This document shows positions 1-6,193 of a stretch of 6,193 bases of DNA, piece after piece (position 1 is the first letter of the stretch; each line of letters begins with the position of its first letter). Made by a program: the position numbers and the translations under genes. The stretch comes from Flavisolibacter sp. Its GTDB lineage: Bacteria > Bacteroidota > Bacteroidia > Chitinophagales > Chitinophagaceae. Below the pieces are notes generated by a model, which saw only the letters and a list, made by a program, of their open reading frames with translations, was not told where the DNA came from and searched no databases. The stretch is taken from NCBI GenBank assembly GCA_025936195.1, contig JAICTW010000178.1, positions 1 through 6,193 of the forward strand, given 5' to 3'.

Positions 1-3000
1 GTAAAGGGTTGAATGGCGAAGGTATTGTTGTAGGCATAGGTGACAATGCTGATGTTCAAACGAATGTTGATTTTAACGGAAGACTGATTAACCGTGCAGC
101 ACAACTTCTCACTGAAGGACATGGCTATCATACTACCGGAACTTTAGCAGGCGCCGGCAACCTCAATGAAAAATACCGGGGCTATGCACCCAAAGCCACT
201 ATTGTTAGCCAGTCCTACAATGGAATTATTCTGAATGCACCAGCTTATGTGAGCGATTACGGAATGATTGTTACCAATAACTCCTACGGCGACAATATTG
301 TATGTGATTATCATGGCACTTATGATCTTTATTCAAGGTTGTTGGACCAAATGGCAATTGACCTTCCCAATCTTACCAATGTTTTTGCTGCCGGAAACAG
401 CGGGGAGTCTTCCTGTTCACCGTTCCAGTCTTTCTATCACACAGTTTTAGGTGGATATCAATCGGCTAAAAATGTGATTTCTGTAGGAGCTACTAACGAT
501 ACGGGATTGATTGCTTCTTTTTCAAGTCGCGGACCTGTTAAGGATGGAAGAATAAAACCCGATATTATGGCCATGGGCCGGGTTGTTTTATCAGATGGGC
601 CTTCCAACTCTTACTTCTATGATCAGGGGACGAGTATGGCTGCTCCTGCAGTAGCAGGTGGATTAGCCTTATTGTGTCAACGCTATCGCCAGTTAAACGG
701 AGGTGCCAATCCCAAAAACGGTTTGTTGAAAGCTTTGCTTTGCAATGGTGCATCGGACAGGGGAAATGCAGGACCGGATTTTAATTACGGTTTTGGATGG
801 ATGAACTTATTGCGCAGTGTGGACATGATGGAGAACAATCATTATTTCATTGGCAGCAGCACACAAGGTTCAACCAATACACAGACCATTTCCGTTCCGG
901 CAAATACAGCCCAGCTAAAAGTGATGCTATATTGGAACGATCCCGCGGCATCACCGCTTAGCGCTAAAACCCTGGTGAATGATCTTGACCTGGAAGTGAG
1001 TGATGGCTCGTCAACAACCCTCCCGCTGATTTTAGACACCGCTAACGCTAATCTAAATGAGCTGGCAATTACCGGCGCAGATCATTTGAACAATATGGAA
1101 CAGGTAGTAATCAACAATCCTGCTGCCGGGAATTATTCACTTACAGTAAAAGGCACAGCCATTACTGAAAATCCGTCCCAGGAATATTTTTTAGTGTATG
1201 ATGCGGTTCCGGTTCAATTAAAAATTACTGCTCCGGCCGGAGGTGAAGCATTGGTGTCCGATTCGGATCCCACCAAGATCAGTTGGGATGTTTCCGGTTT
1301 TTCATCAGGCACTCTGACTATTGAGCTTTCGACCGACGGAGGAAGTACATGGAATACCATCGCCACAGGTATCAACATCAACCCGGCAGCTTACTCATGG
1401 TTTGTACCGGCTGGTGTTGCCACAAGCCAGGCATTGGTCCGTATTACAAAAGAGGGCACAGGAGAAAGCACAACCAGCAATCCGTTCACGATCCTGGGCC
1501 AGCCAACTGTTTCTCTTTCTGCTACGCAGTGCGAAGGATATGTCAACATAAACTGGACTGCAGTAACCGGCGCGACAGATTATGAAGTAATGATGTTGCG
1601 AGGCGATGCTATGAAATCTATTGCTACTACTACAGGCACTTCTTATACTTTTAGTGGATTATCAAAAGATTCTGTTTACTGGGTAACTGCCCGGGCAAGG
1701 ATAAATGGAAAGCCCGGAAGAAGAGCCGTGGCCATTTCCCGACAGCCAAATAATGGAAGTTGCAGCGGCACTATCTCCGACAATGATTTAAAAATAGATG
1801 CTATAGTTTCACCCACATCAGGAAGAAAATTTACCTCAACACAATTAAGTTCCACTACTGCAATCACGGTTCGTGTTAAAAATTTAGACGATGCTCCCGT
1901 CAGCAATTTTGATCTGAAATATTCAATTAACGGTGCCGCCTTCGTTACCGAAAATGTAGCAACAACCATTGCTGCCGGAGCAAGCTACACCTATACATTT
2001 GCAACAACCGCTGATCTTTCTGCTGCTGGTGATTACAATCTTGCCGTGGTAGTTAAAAACACCACTCCCGATCCGGTGGCTACCAACGATTCTGCCGTCG
2101 TATTGGTTCGCCATGCAGATAATCAGCCCCTGAATCTTACTTCCACTTTTGTTGATGATATTGAAACAGCCGCTACAGCTACTTACGAAAAAGATACGGT
2201 TGCTTTAGACGGATTGGAACGTTATGATTTTTCAAGAACAACAACTTATGGACGATTAAGAACTTTTGTTAACTCAGGAATTGCCTATTCAGGAACAAAA
2301 GCATTGACACTGGATGCAAACGCTTATTATCCTTCTGGTAATACCAACTATCTGACAGGTACATTTAATCTTACCAATTACAATGTGAACACAAACGATA
2401 TTCGTTTGGATTTTCAATTCAATAATCATGGCCAGTTTCCTGATGCCAATAACAGAGTTTGGATTCGTGGAAATGATACACAGCCATGGATAGAAGTTTA
2501 TAACCTTGACGATAATGAAAACGTCCCAGGCATTTATAAAAAATCATCCAGTATTGAAGTGGCGCATTTATTAGCTGCAAACGGACAAAGCTTTAGTCCG
2601 AGCTTTCAGGTGCGTTGGGGACAGTTGGGTGTAATCGCTGCCACCGATAAAGAAAATGCAAATGGATATTCCTTTGATGATATTCGCATGTATGAAGTGT
2701 TCAACGATATGCAGATGTTAAGCATTGATGCTCCTGTAAAAGCAAGTTGCGGATTAAGCAATAATACCACTATACAAGTAACTGTCCGGAACAGCACCAA
2801 TACAATCATTAACAATATTCCGGTGATGTATCGCATCAATAACGGAAGCTGGATTAGTGAGACCATTCCTTCGGTTGCAGCTAATACTTCTACTCAATAC
2901 AATTTTGTTACTCCGGCAGATCTCTCTGCTTTCAATACGTATACCATACAAACCATTGTTGATTTAAACAATGATAGTTTCCGTGATAATGATACCGCTA

Positions 3001-4664
3001 CAACAACAGTGATCAATTCACCTGTCATTACTTCCTTTCCTTACCTGGAAAATTTCGAAGTAGGTAGCGGTAACTGGTATGCCGATGGGAAAAACACAAG
3101 TTGGGAATACGGAACACCTGCATCAACAAAAATCAATAGCGCCGCCAGCGGAGCTAAAGCATGGAAAACAGGATTGCAGGGAAACTATAATGATCTTGAA
3201 TTATCATACTTGTATTCACCTTGTTTTAATTTGACAGGAATGACCAGTCCGACTCTTAGTTTCAGTTTAGCCTTAGATCTTGAGGATTGCGGAGCACAGC
3301 TTTGCGATGGTGCATGGGTGGAATATTCAGCCGATGGAATTACGTGGAATAAGTTGGGAGCAAATGGCCAGGGAACGAACTGGTATAACAAAGCAGGCAG
3401 TGATTTGTGGAGCATTTCGGATTTTACCCGCTGGCATGTAGCCACTATTCCGTTACCAATAGGATTGAGCTATTTGCGTCTTCGCTTTGTAATGGCTTCC
3501 GATCCGGCAGTGAACAAGGAAGGAATTGCTGTTGATGATATTCATATTTATGACAACACTAATGGTATTTACGATGGAGTTACTATGGGCAGTCCTGTAA
3601 CACAAACCGTATCGGGAAATAATTGGATTGATTTTACGAACGGTGGAAAACTGATCGCATCCATACAGCCGAATAATGAAAATATGGGAACAACGGACGT
3701 GCAGGCTTACCTGAATACAGGTGCTGTTCGGTCCACCTCTTCTCAATATTATCTCGACAGAAATATCACCATTAAACCTGCTGCCAATCCTTCTGATTCA
3801 GTTACTGTACGTTTTTATTTTCTTGATGGTGAAGCCAACAACTTGATCAACGCTACGGGTTGTGTCAGTTGCGCTAAACCAGCCAGCGCTTATGAATTAG
3901 GTATTTCAAAATATTCTGATCCTGATAAAAGTTTTGAGAACGGGAGTATTGGTGATGACCAACAGGGTCTTTGGAAATTTATTGCTTCTGACAAAGCAGT
4001 TAAGGTCCCTTTTGATAAAGGCTATTATGCCGAATTTAAGGTGAAAGACTTTTCGGAATTCTGGTTGAGCAACGGAGGTACCACCCGAAGCATACCTTTA
4101 CCTGTTAAGCTGATGGAGTTTACTGCACAAAAAACAGTTGGCGATGATGTGCTTCTAAAATGGACGATAGGAACTGAAATGGACGTTACCCGTTATGAAA
4201 TTGAACTGGCCCGAGGAGATGCCGCATTGCAAGCAGGTCAATTTGTGAAAATAGGAGAAGTGCCCAGCTTGGGAAATAGTACGAGTTCCCGCTCTTATAC
4301 ATTTACCGATAAAGAAGCAGATAAATTTGGATCAAGATATTATCGCCTGAAGATTGTGAATAAGGATGGAAGTTTTAGCTATGCTCCTGTTCGTGCAGTA
4401 GTATTTAACCAGCCTGTTGCATGGCAGATCTATCCAAATCCTTCCAAGGGCCTGTTTAGTCTTGTGTATCAGCTAAACAATAATGAGGAAATTTTTGCCA
4501 GAGTTATTGATGCCAAAGGCAGCCTTATAAAAGAATACCACAGAACAGCCAATGGATTTTTACAAAAGCTGAACGTTGATCTGGTGACGAATGCAAACGG
4601 AGTGTATTTGCTGCAAATTGATGCGGCAGGAAAGAAGCAAACATTCAAATTGTACAAGCAATGA
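1..4664 (+). CDS. Secreted S8 (subtilisin/KP-43-like) serine protease with T9SS C-terminal sorting domain, 5' partial
   Basis: Endopeptidase expected to be exported through Sec and then the type IX system to the cell surface or medium. The first complete codon in frame is at position 3. Residues are numbered here from the TTG at 9, which is not a credible start because the signal peptide and propeptide would be missing and catalytic Asp12 would lie at the very N-terminus. The triad is complete: Asp12 (GIGDN), His38 (GHGYHTTGT) and Ser209 (GTSMAAP), with oxyanion Asn130 (AAGNSG). Domains in order: catalytic 1-275; KP-43-type beta-barrel about 279-400 with LVNDLDLEV at 322-330; Kre9/KNH-like Ig domain about 403-495; FN3 about 498-582; CARDB-like about 590-702; jelly-roll about 706-898; second CARDB-like about 900-1004; second jelly-roll about 1007-1183; a Bacteroidota surface module about 1184-1357 ending near FSEFWL; an FN3-like domain about 1363-1466; and the sorting domain 1472-1551. 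The frame is open throughout and stops at TGA 4662-4664. The protease class is certain; the substrate is unknown. The accessory domain names are by-eye fold assignments. Confidence 0.95.
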   Translation, partial: KGLNGEGIVVGIGDNADVQTNVDFNGRLINRAAQLLTEGHGYHTTGTLAGAGNLNEKYRGYAPKATIVSQSYNGIILNAPAYVSDYGMIVTNNSYGDNIVCDYHGTYDLYSRLLDQMAIDLPNLTNVFAAGNSGESSCSPFQSFYHTVLGGYQSAKNVISVGATNDTGLIASFSSRGPVKDGRIKPDIMAMGRVVLSDGPSNSYFYDQGTSMAAPAVAGGLALLCQRYRQLNGGANPKNGLLKALLCNGASDRGNAGPDFNYGFGWMNLLRSVDMMENNHYFIGSSTQGSTNTQTISVPANTAQLKVMLYWNDPAASPLSAKTLVNDLDLEVSDGSSTTLPLILDTANANLNELAITGADHLNNMEQVVINNPAAGNYSLTVKGTAITENPSQEYFLVYDAVPVQLKITAPAGGEALVSDSDPTKISWDVSGFSSGTLTIELSTDGGSTWNTIATGININPAAYSWFVPAGVATSQALVRITKEGTGESTTSNPFTILGQPTVSLSATQCEGYVNINWTAVTGATDYEVMMLRGDAMKSIATTTGTSYTFSGLSKDSVYWVTARARINGKPGRRAVAISRQPNNGSCSGTISDNDLKIDAIVSPTSGRKFTSTQLSSTTAITVRVKNLDDAPVSNFDLKYSINGAAFVTENVATTIAAGASYTYTFATTADLSAAGDYNLAVVVKNTTPDPVATNDSAVVLVRHADNQPLNLTSTFVDDIETAATATYEKDTVALDGLERYDFSRTTTYGRLRTFVNSGIAYSGTKALTLDANAYYPSGNTNYLTGTFNLTNYNVNTNDIRLDFQFNNHGQFPDANNRVWIRGNDTQPWIEVYNLDDNENVPGIYKKSSSIEVAHLLAANGQSFSPSFQVRWGQLGVIAATDKENANGYSFDDIRMYEVFNDMQMLSIDAPVKASCGLSNNTTIQVTVRNSTNTIINNIPVMYRINNGSWISETIPSVAANTSTQYNFVTPADLSAFNTYTIQTIVDLNNDSFRDNDTATTTVINSPVITSFPYLENFEVGSGNWYADGKNTSWEYGTPASTKINSAASGAKAWKTGLQGNYNDLELSYLYSPCFNLTGMTSPTLSFSLALDLEDCGAQLCDGAWVEYSADGITWNKLGANGQGTNWYNKAGSDLWSISDFTRWHVATIPLPIGLSYLRLRFVMASDPAVNKEGIAVDDIHIYDNTNGIYDGVTMGSPVTQTVSGNNWIDFTNGGKLIASIQPNNENMGTTDVQAYLNTGAVRSTSSQYYLDRNITIKPAANPSDSVTVRFYFLDGEANNLINATGCVSCAKPASAYELGISKYSDPDKSFENGSIGDDQQGLWKFIASDKAVKVPFDKGYYAEFKVKDFSEFWLSNGGTTRSIPLPVKLMEFTAQKTVGDDVLLKWTIGTEMDVTRYEIELARGDAALQAGQFVKIGEVPSLGNSTSSRSYTFTDKEADKFGSRYYRLKIVNKDGSFSYAPVRAVVFNQPVAWQIYPNPSKGLFSLVYQLNNNEEIFARVIDAKGSLIKEYHRTANGFLQKLNVDLVTNANGVYLLQIDAAGKKQTFKLYKQ
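1776..3557 (+). repeat. Tandem duplication of a CARDB plus jelly-roll module inside the protease
   Basis: Two successive copies of a two-domain unit lie in the protease, about residues 590-898 and 900-1183. The CARDB-like halves match at residues 638-683 and 941-985: both carry Y-x-I-N, then an E-[NT]-[VI] stretch, a Y-x-F pair and an [TP]-A-D-L-S-A motif at the same spacing. The jelly-roll halves each end in a G-x-x-x-D-D-I-x-x-Y signature (DDI at 890-892 and 1176-1178). The period is close to 290-300 residues. Similarity is visible only in protein; the DNA has diverged, so the duplication is old. Such modules probably act as spacers or as glycan- or surface-binding units. That role is inferred. 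Confidence 0.7.
4422..4661 (+). other. T9SS type A C-terminal sorting domain (protein region)
   Basis: The last 80 residues (1472-1551) have the hallmarks of a type A sorting domain. They open with IYPNPSKGLFSL, continue with a beta strand ending in the VIDAKGSLI element, and finish with the GVYLLQI strand and a Lys-rich tail (GKKQTFKLYKQ). In this family the domain is recognised by the type IX translocon at the outer membrane and is normally removed by PorU, with the protein anchored to LPS or released. It implies that the host encodes a T9SS, although no such genes are in this window. Confidence 0.93.
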
Positions 4665-4687
4665 GTTAAAGCTGATTCGATAAAGAC

Positions 4688-4716
4688 AAAAGCTGTCCGG
4701 TGATGGACAGCTTTTT
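4688..4716. terminator. Bidirectional intrinsic terminator between convergent genes
   Basis: An 11-bp perfect inverted repeat, AAAAGCTGTCC (4688-4698) and GGACAGCTTTT (4705-4715), flanks the 6-nt loop GGTGAT. The right arm runs into five T's (4712-4716), giving a U-tract for the + strand protease gene that ends 23 bp before the stem. On the - strand the four A's of the left arm become a U-tract, so the same stem can end the 67-aa gene whose stop lies 17 bp away. The convergent geometry and the A/T flanks on both sides fit a shared terminator. Confidence 0.9.
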
Positions 4717-4733
4717 ATTGAGAAATGCGTTGT

Positions 4734-4937
4734 TTACCAGCCTTTTTTGGCAATCCCGGCATTAATGGCAGCCATTGCCTTTTCTTCGTTGCACAAAGTA
4801 GTAAGCTTGTTTCCCTTACCATCGTTACCCTGAACCATATAAGCTCCTTTTGCTGTTTTGGTGATGACTGCGTCCTGTATAGGAACATTTTTTTCCTTTG
4901 TTTTTACATTGTAAGCAGTAAGCTGAACGTCTGCCAT
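4734..4937 (-). CDS. Small basic conserved-looking protein of unknown function (67 aa)
   Basis: The function is not recognised. The protein has no signal peptide or membrane segment, so it is expected in the cytosol. It is Lys-rich (10 Lys, no Arg, 6 acidic residues). It has a beta-like N-terminal half (MADVQLTAYNVKTKEK), a Gly/Asn-rich turn (QGNDGKGNK, 36-44) and a C-terminal helix (NEEKAMAAINAGIAKKGW). A single Cys is at position 49. The pattern A-Y-x-V-K-x-K near the N-terminus and G-x-x-x-x-G-x-K-L in the middle recalls short DUF5679-type zinc ribbons, but the Cys ligands are replaced (Asn10, Thr13, and no Cys in the second knuckle); see findings. The ATG has no Shine-Dalgarno but an A/T-rich leader, as is usual in Bacteroidota. 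A promoter candidate lies just upstream and a strong terminator just downstream, which supports a real, separately transcribed gene. Four overlapping + strand codons in the 111-aa antisense frame (4725-5060) show no protein features. Confidence 0.82.
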   Translation of the reverse strand: MADVQLTAYNVKTKEKNVPIQDAVITKTAKGAYMVQGNDGKGNKLTTLCNEEKAMAAINAGIAKKGW

Positions 4938-4966
4938 ATAATTAAATTTTTGTCGTTAGTAATGTT

Positions 4967-4994
4967 TAAATCTACATTTTTTCGGCAAAACAAA
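4967..4994 (-). promoter_or_regulatory. Candidate Bacteroidota-type promoter for the 67-aa gene
   Basis: Read on the - strand, a TTTG (4991-4994) precedes TAGATTTA (4967-4974). The latter matches the Bacteroidota -7 consensus TAnnTTTG except for the last base. The gap between the boxes is 16 nt, shorter than the usual 19-21. An alternative TTTG at 4998-5001 gives 23 nt. Transcription would begin roughly 25 nt before the ATG at 4937. The match is partial and the region is A/T-rich, so chance is possible. Confidence 0.35.
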
Positions 4995-5014
4995 GGCCAA
5001 AAATTTTATTGGCC
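4984..5014 (-). terminator. Possible weak terminator or operator-like hairpin after the deacylase gene
   Basis: An inverted repeat GGCCAA (4995-5000) and TTGGCC (5009-5014) is separated by 8 A/T bases. On the - strand it is followed directly by TTTGTTTTG, a broken U-tract, about 30 nt past the deacylase stop. This would end or attenuate the reductase-deacylase transcript before the 67-aa gene. It overlaps the upstream box of the candidate promoter, so a protein-binding palindrome is an alternative reading. The stem is only 6 bp. Confidence 0.45.
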
Positions 5015-5045
5015 ATTATTGAAGAAACCGCTGCGTGTACTCCGG

Positions 5046-5621
5046 TCACTTCAGTCGTGAAAGCCCGATCACAAAATTGTATGAATTAACACCGCCGTTT
5101 GGCGATTTTAAATTGGCATTGGAAATATGTCGCTGCACATATTGAAAATTCAGGAAAAGACCTTTTTGGTTCAACTGCAGAAAGATTCCAAGCGCCAGAT
5201 TATCGGAGAAGATAAAACCATTGGCCTGCCTTCCTACTTCTGCAGAAATATAATGTGGTCCCGAACCAAGCATCTGGTAAAAATAAAATCCATCATTGAT
5301 CTTTACATAATTGCGGATGCCCAGATTCAAACCAAATTCGTAATCAATGCTTCCCTTTGGAGTACTGGCTGCTTTTACAAAATTGAACTGGGGCTCGGCA
5401 TACCAGGCTGCAAAATCTTTTTTCTTCGGTACCTTGAAAGATTTCGAATAATCGCCAACAAGGTAATAGACCTGGTAATCAGTGTTCTTACTGAAACTGT
5501 TTCCCCAACCCACCAGGCCGCCAATGGATTGAAAACGGGTTGTCCTTACTGAGATCTGAGCATTTGATTTGGAACAAAAAAGAAATAGAAAAATCAACGA
5601 GAAAAGTAGAATACGTTTCAT
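5046..5621 (-). CDS. PagL-like acyloxyacyl hydrolase / lipid A 3-O-deacylase family protein
   Basis: A 191-aa outer-membrane beta-barrel protein. PagL enzymes remove the 3-position hydroxyacyl chain from lipid A in the outer leaflet. Residues 1-21 form a Sec signal peptide; the mature part (about 170 aa) has alternating amphipathic strands rich in Gly, Tyr and Phe. The family signature is near the C-terminus: H165-I-S167-N-A-N-L, then P-N-x-G and S180-Y. This gives the His and Ser of the PagL His-Ser-Glu triad. The third residue, expected 14 positions after the His, is Asn179 instead of Glu. The protein ends in RLK rather than the terminal aromatic common in barrels. Its ATG overlaps the stop of the upstream reductase gene by four bases (ATGA) and has no Shine-Dalgarno, so coupled translation is likely. 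The family call is firm; catalytic activity on lipid A is inferred and is less sure because of the Asn. Confidence 0.85.
   Translation of the reverse strand: MKRILLFSLIFLFLFCSKSNAQISVRTTRFQSIGGLVGWGNSFSKNTDYQVYYLVGDYSKSFKVPKKKDFAAWYAEPQFNFVKAASTPKGSIDYEFGLNLGIRNYVKINDGFYFYQMLGSGPHYISAEVGRQANGFIFSDNLALGIFLQLNQKGLFLNFQYVQRHISNANLKSPNGGVNSYNFVIGLSRLK
5559..5621 (-). other. Sec signal peptide of the PagL-like protein (residues 1-21)
   Basis: A basic start (MKR), a hydrophobic core (ILLFSLIFLFLF) and a cleavage motif S-N-A at 19-21 are followed by Gln22. Gln at +1 agrees with the Bacteroidetes Q-rule for signal peptidase I substrates, where it becomes pyroglutamate. Cys16 is not in a lipobox, because Phe15 occupies the -1 position. 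Confidence 0.85.
5618..5621 (-). promoter_or_regulatory. ATGA stop/start overlap coupling the reductase and deacylase genes
   Basis: On the - strand the bases ATGA hold the ATG of the deacylase (5621-5619) and the TGA of the reductase (5620-5618). The bases ahead of it show no Shine-Dalgarno. Re-initiation by the terminating ribosome is therefore the likely way the deacylase is translated. Confidence 0.85.
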
Positions 5622-6193
5622 TGTTCAATGGGTTCGTGTAAGATTTTTTCGATGGCATTCAGTTCATCACCGGTGAAGCTATAGTTCTTCAAACATTGAA
5701 TGGAATCTGTTACCTGTTCCGGTTTGCTGGCGCCAATGATCAATGATGTCATGCGCAAATCTTTTAACACCCAGGCTAAAGCCATTTGCGCCATGCTTTG
5801 TCCGCGTTGCTGAGCCATTTCATTCAATTGACGGACTGTGTTTAGTATAGCTTCGGTCAATCCATTCTGTTCTAAAGCGCCGTTGCCTCTTGCACTGGCA
5901 GCTCTTGAGTCAGCAGGAATTCCATTCAAATATTTATTGGTAAGAATGCCCTGCGCCAAAGAAGAAAAAGCAATACAACCTACTCCGTTTTTTTCAAGCA
6001 CATCCAGCAAGCCATCCTCCACCCAGCGAACGAGCATGGAATATTTGGGTTGATGAATCAACAAAGGAGTTCCTAAAGATTTCAACACGTCAATTGCTTT
6101 TTGTGTTTCTTCGGGAGAATAACTGGAAATGCCAACATACAAAGCCTTTCCCTGCCGGACCATTAAATCCAAAGCACCCATGGTTTCCTCCAA
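5618..6193 (-). CDS. yghZ: Aldo/keto reductase, YghZ-type L-glyceraldehyde 3-phosphate reductase, 5' partial
   Basis: NADPH-dependent cytosolic oxidoreductase. Its E. coli relative (YghZ/Gpr, AKR14 family) reduces L-glyceraldehyde 3-phosphate and also methylglyoxal. The window holds the C-terminal 191 codons of a protein usually about 330-350 aa long. The edge codon TTG is an internal Leu of the family's LEETMGAL motif, not a start. Residues here are numbered from that codon. Family hallmarks are VRQGKALYVGIS (12-23), HQPKYSM (47-53), the RWVEDGLL stretch (56-63), the YLNGIP-x-DSRAAS region, MALAWVL, and the cofactor loop IIGASKPEQ (152-160). The catalytic Asp-Tyr-Lys-His tetrad lies in the N-terminal half, outside the window, so activity cannot be judged. 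The similarity to E. coli YghZ is extensive from memory of that sequence. A substrate difference is possible, since this family is broad. It leads an apparent operon with the PagL-like gene. Confidence 0.93.
   Translation of the reverse strand: MEETMGALDLMVRQGKALYVGISSYSPEETQKAIDVLKSLGTPLLIHQPKYSMLVRWVEDGLLDVLEKNGVGCIAFSSLAQGILTNKYLNGIPADSRAASARGNGALEQNGLTEAILNTVRQLNEMAQQRGQSMAQMALAWVLKDLRMTSLIIGASKPEQVTDSIQCLKNYSFTGDELNAIEKILHEPIEQ

Noticed and set aside
9..11. TTG as start of the protease
   Set aside because: The frame is open to the window edge. A start here would put catalytic Asp at residue 12 and remove the signal peptide that a T9SS cargo needs.
3453..3746. 97-aa - strand open frame, and similar antisense frames inside the protease gene
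   Set aside because: The + strand carries a continuous domain-rich protein through the whole region. The antisense frames show no start context or motif.
4725..5060. 111-aa + strand open frame
   Set aside because: It lies antisense to the 67-aa gene and runs over the terminator-side and promoter region. Its translation is Cys/Phe-rich with no domain pattern, and the - strand gene has better gene-like composition and signals.
5127..5552. 141-aa + strand open frame
   Set aside because: It is antisense to the PagL-like gene, whose signal peptide and HxSNA motif are clear. The + strand product has no recognisable feature.
5574..5576. Cys16 of the PagL-like protein as a lipoprotein anchor
   Set aside because: The residues before it (F-L-F) do not fit a lipobox, while S-N-A followed by Gln gives a normal signal peptidase I site, and PagL proteins are barrels.
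6191..6193. TTG as start of the aldo/keto reductase
   Set aside because: It encodes the Leu of the internal LEETMGAL motif. The catalytic N-terminal half must lie beyond the window.

Overview
The window looks like a piece of a Bacteroidota chromosome, most likely from a Chitinophagaceae-type or other gliding, polymer-degrading member. Three things point there. A very large secreted protease ends in a type IX secretion (T9SS) sorting domain. A signal peptide has Gln directly after its predicted cleavage site. The translation starts that can be seen have A/T-rich leaders without Shine-Dalgarno sequences. The assignment rests on protein signatures read by eye; no database search was run.

Layout: the left three quarters (1-4664, + strand) is one gene cut by the left edge. 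It encodes a multidomain subtilisin-family (S8) serine protease with an intact Asp/His/Ser triad. A KP-43-like beta-barrel follows, then Ig/FN3-like modules, a twice-repeated CARDB plus jelly-roll module, and a C-terminal T9SS sorting domain. The right quarter is on the - strand. In transcription order it holds an aldo/keto reductase of the YghZ (L-glyceraldehyde-3-phosphate reductase) type cut by the right edge, a PagL-like lipid A deacylase/acyloxyacyl hydrolase whose ATG overlaps the reductase stop (ATGA), and, after a 108-bp gap, a 67-aa basic cytosolic protein of unknown function. The two blocks converge on a strong stem-loop at 4688-4716 that can serve as a terminator in both directions.

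The protease and the - strand genes have no obvious shared pathway. The reductase and deacylase probably form one transcript and are translationally coupled. The small gene seems to have its own promoter and may be separated from them by a weak hairpin terminator. I do not see a clearly new multi-gene system, mobile element, CRISPR array or RNA gene. The points most worth a second look are the Asn at the expected catalytic Glu of the PagL-like enzyme, the possible relation of the 67-aa protein to a zinc-ribbon family with its cysteines lost, and the reductase-deacylase coupling.
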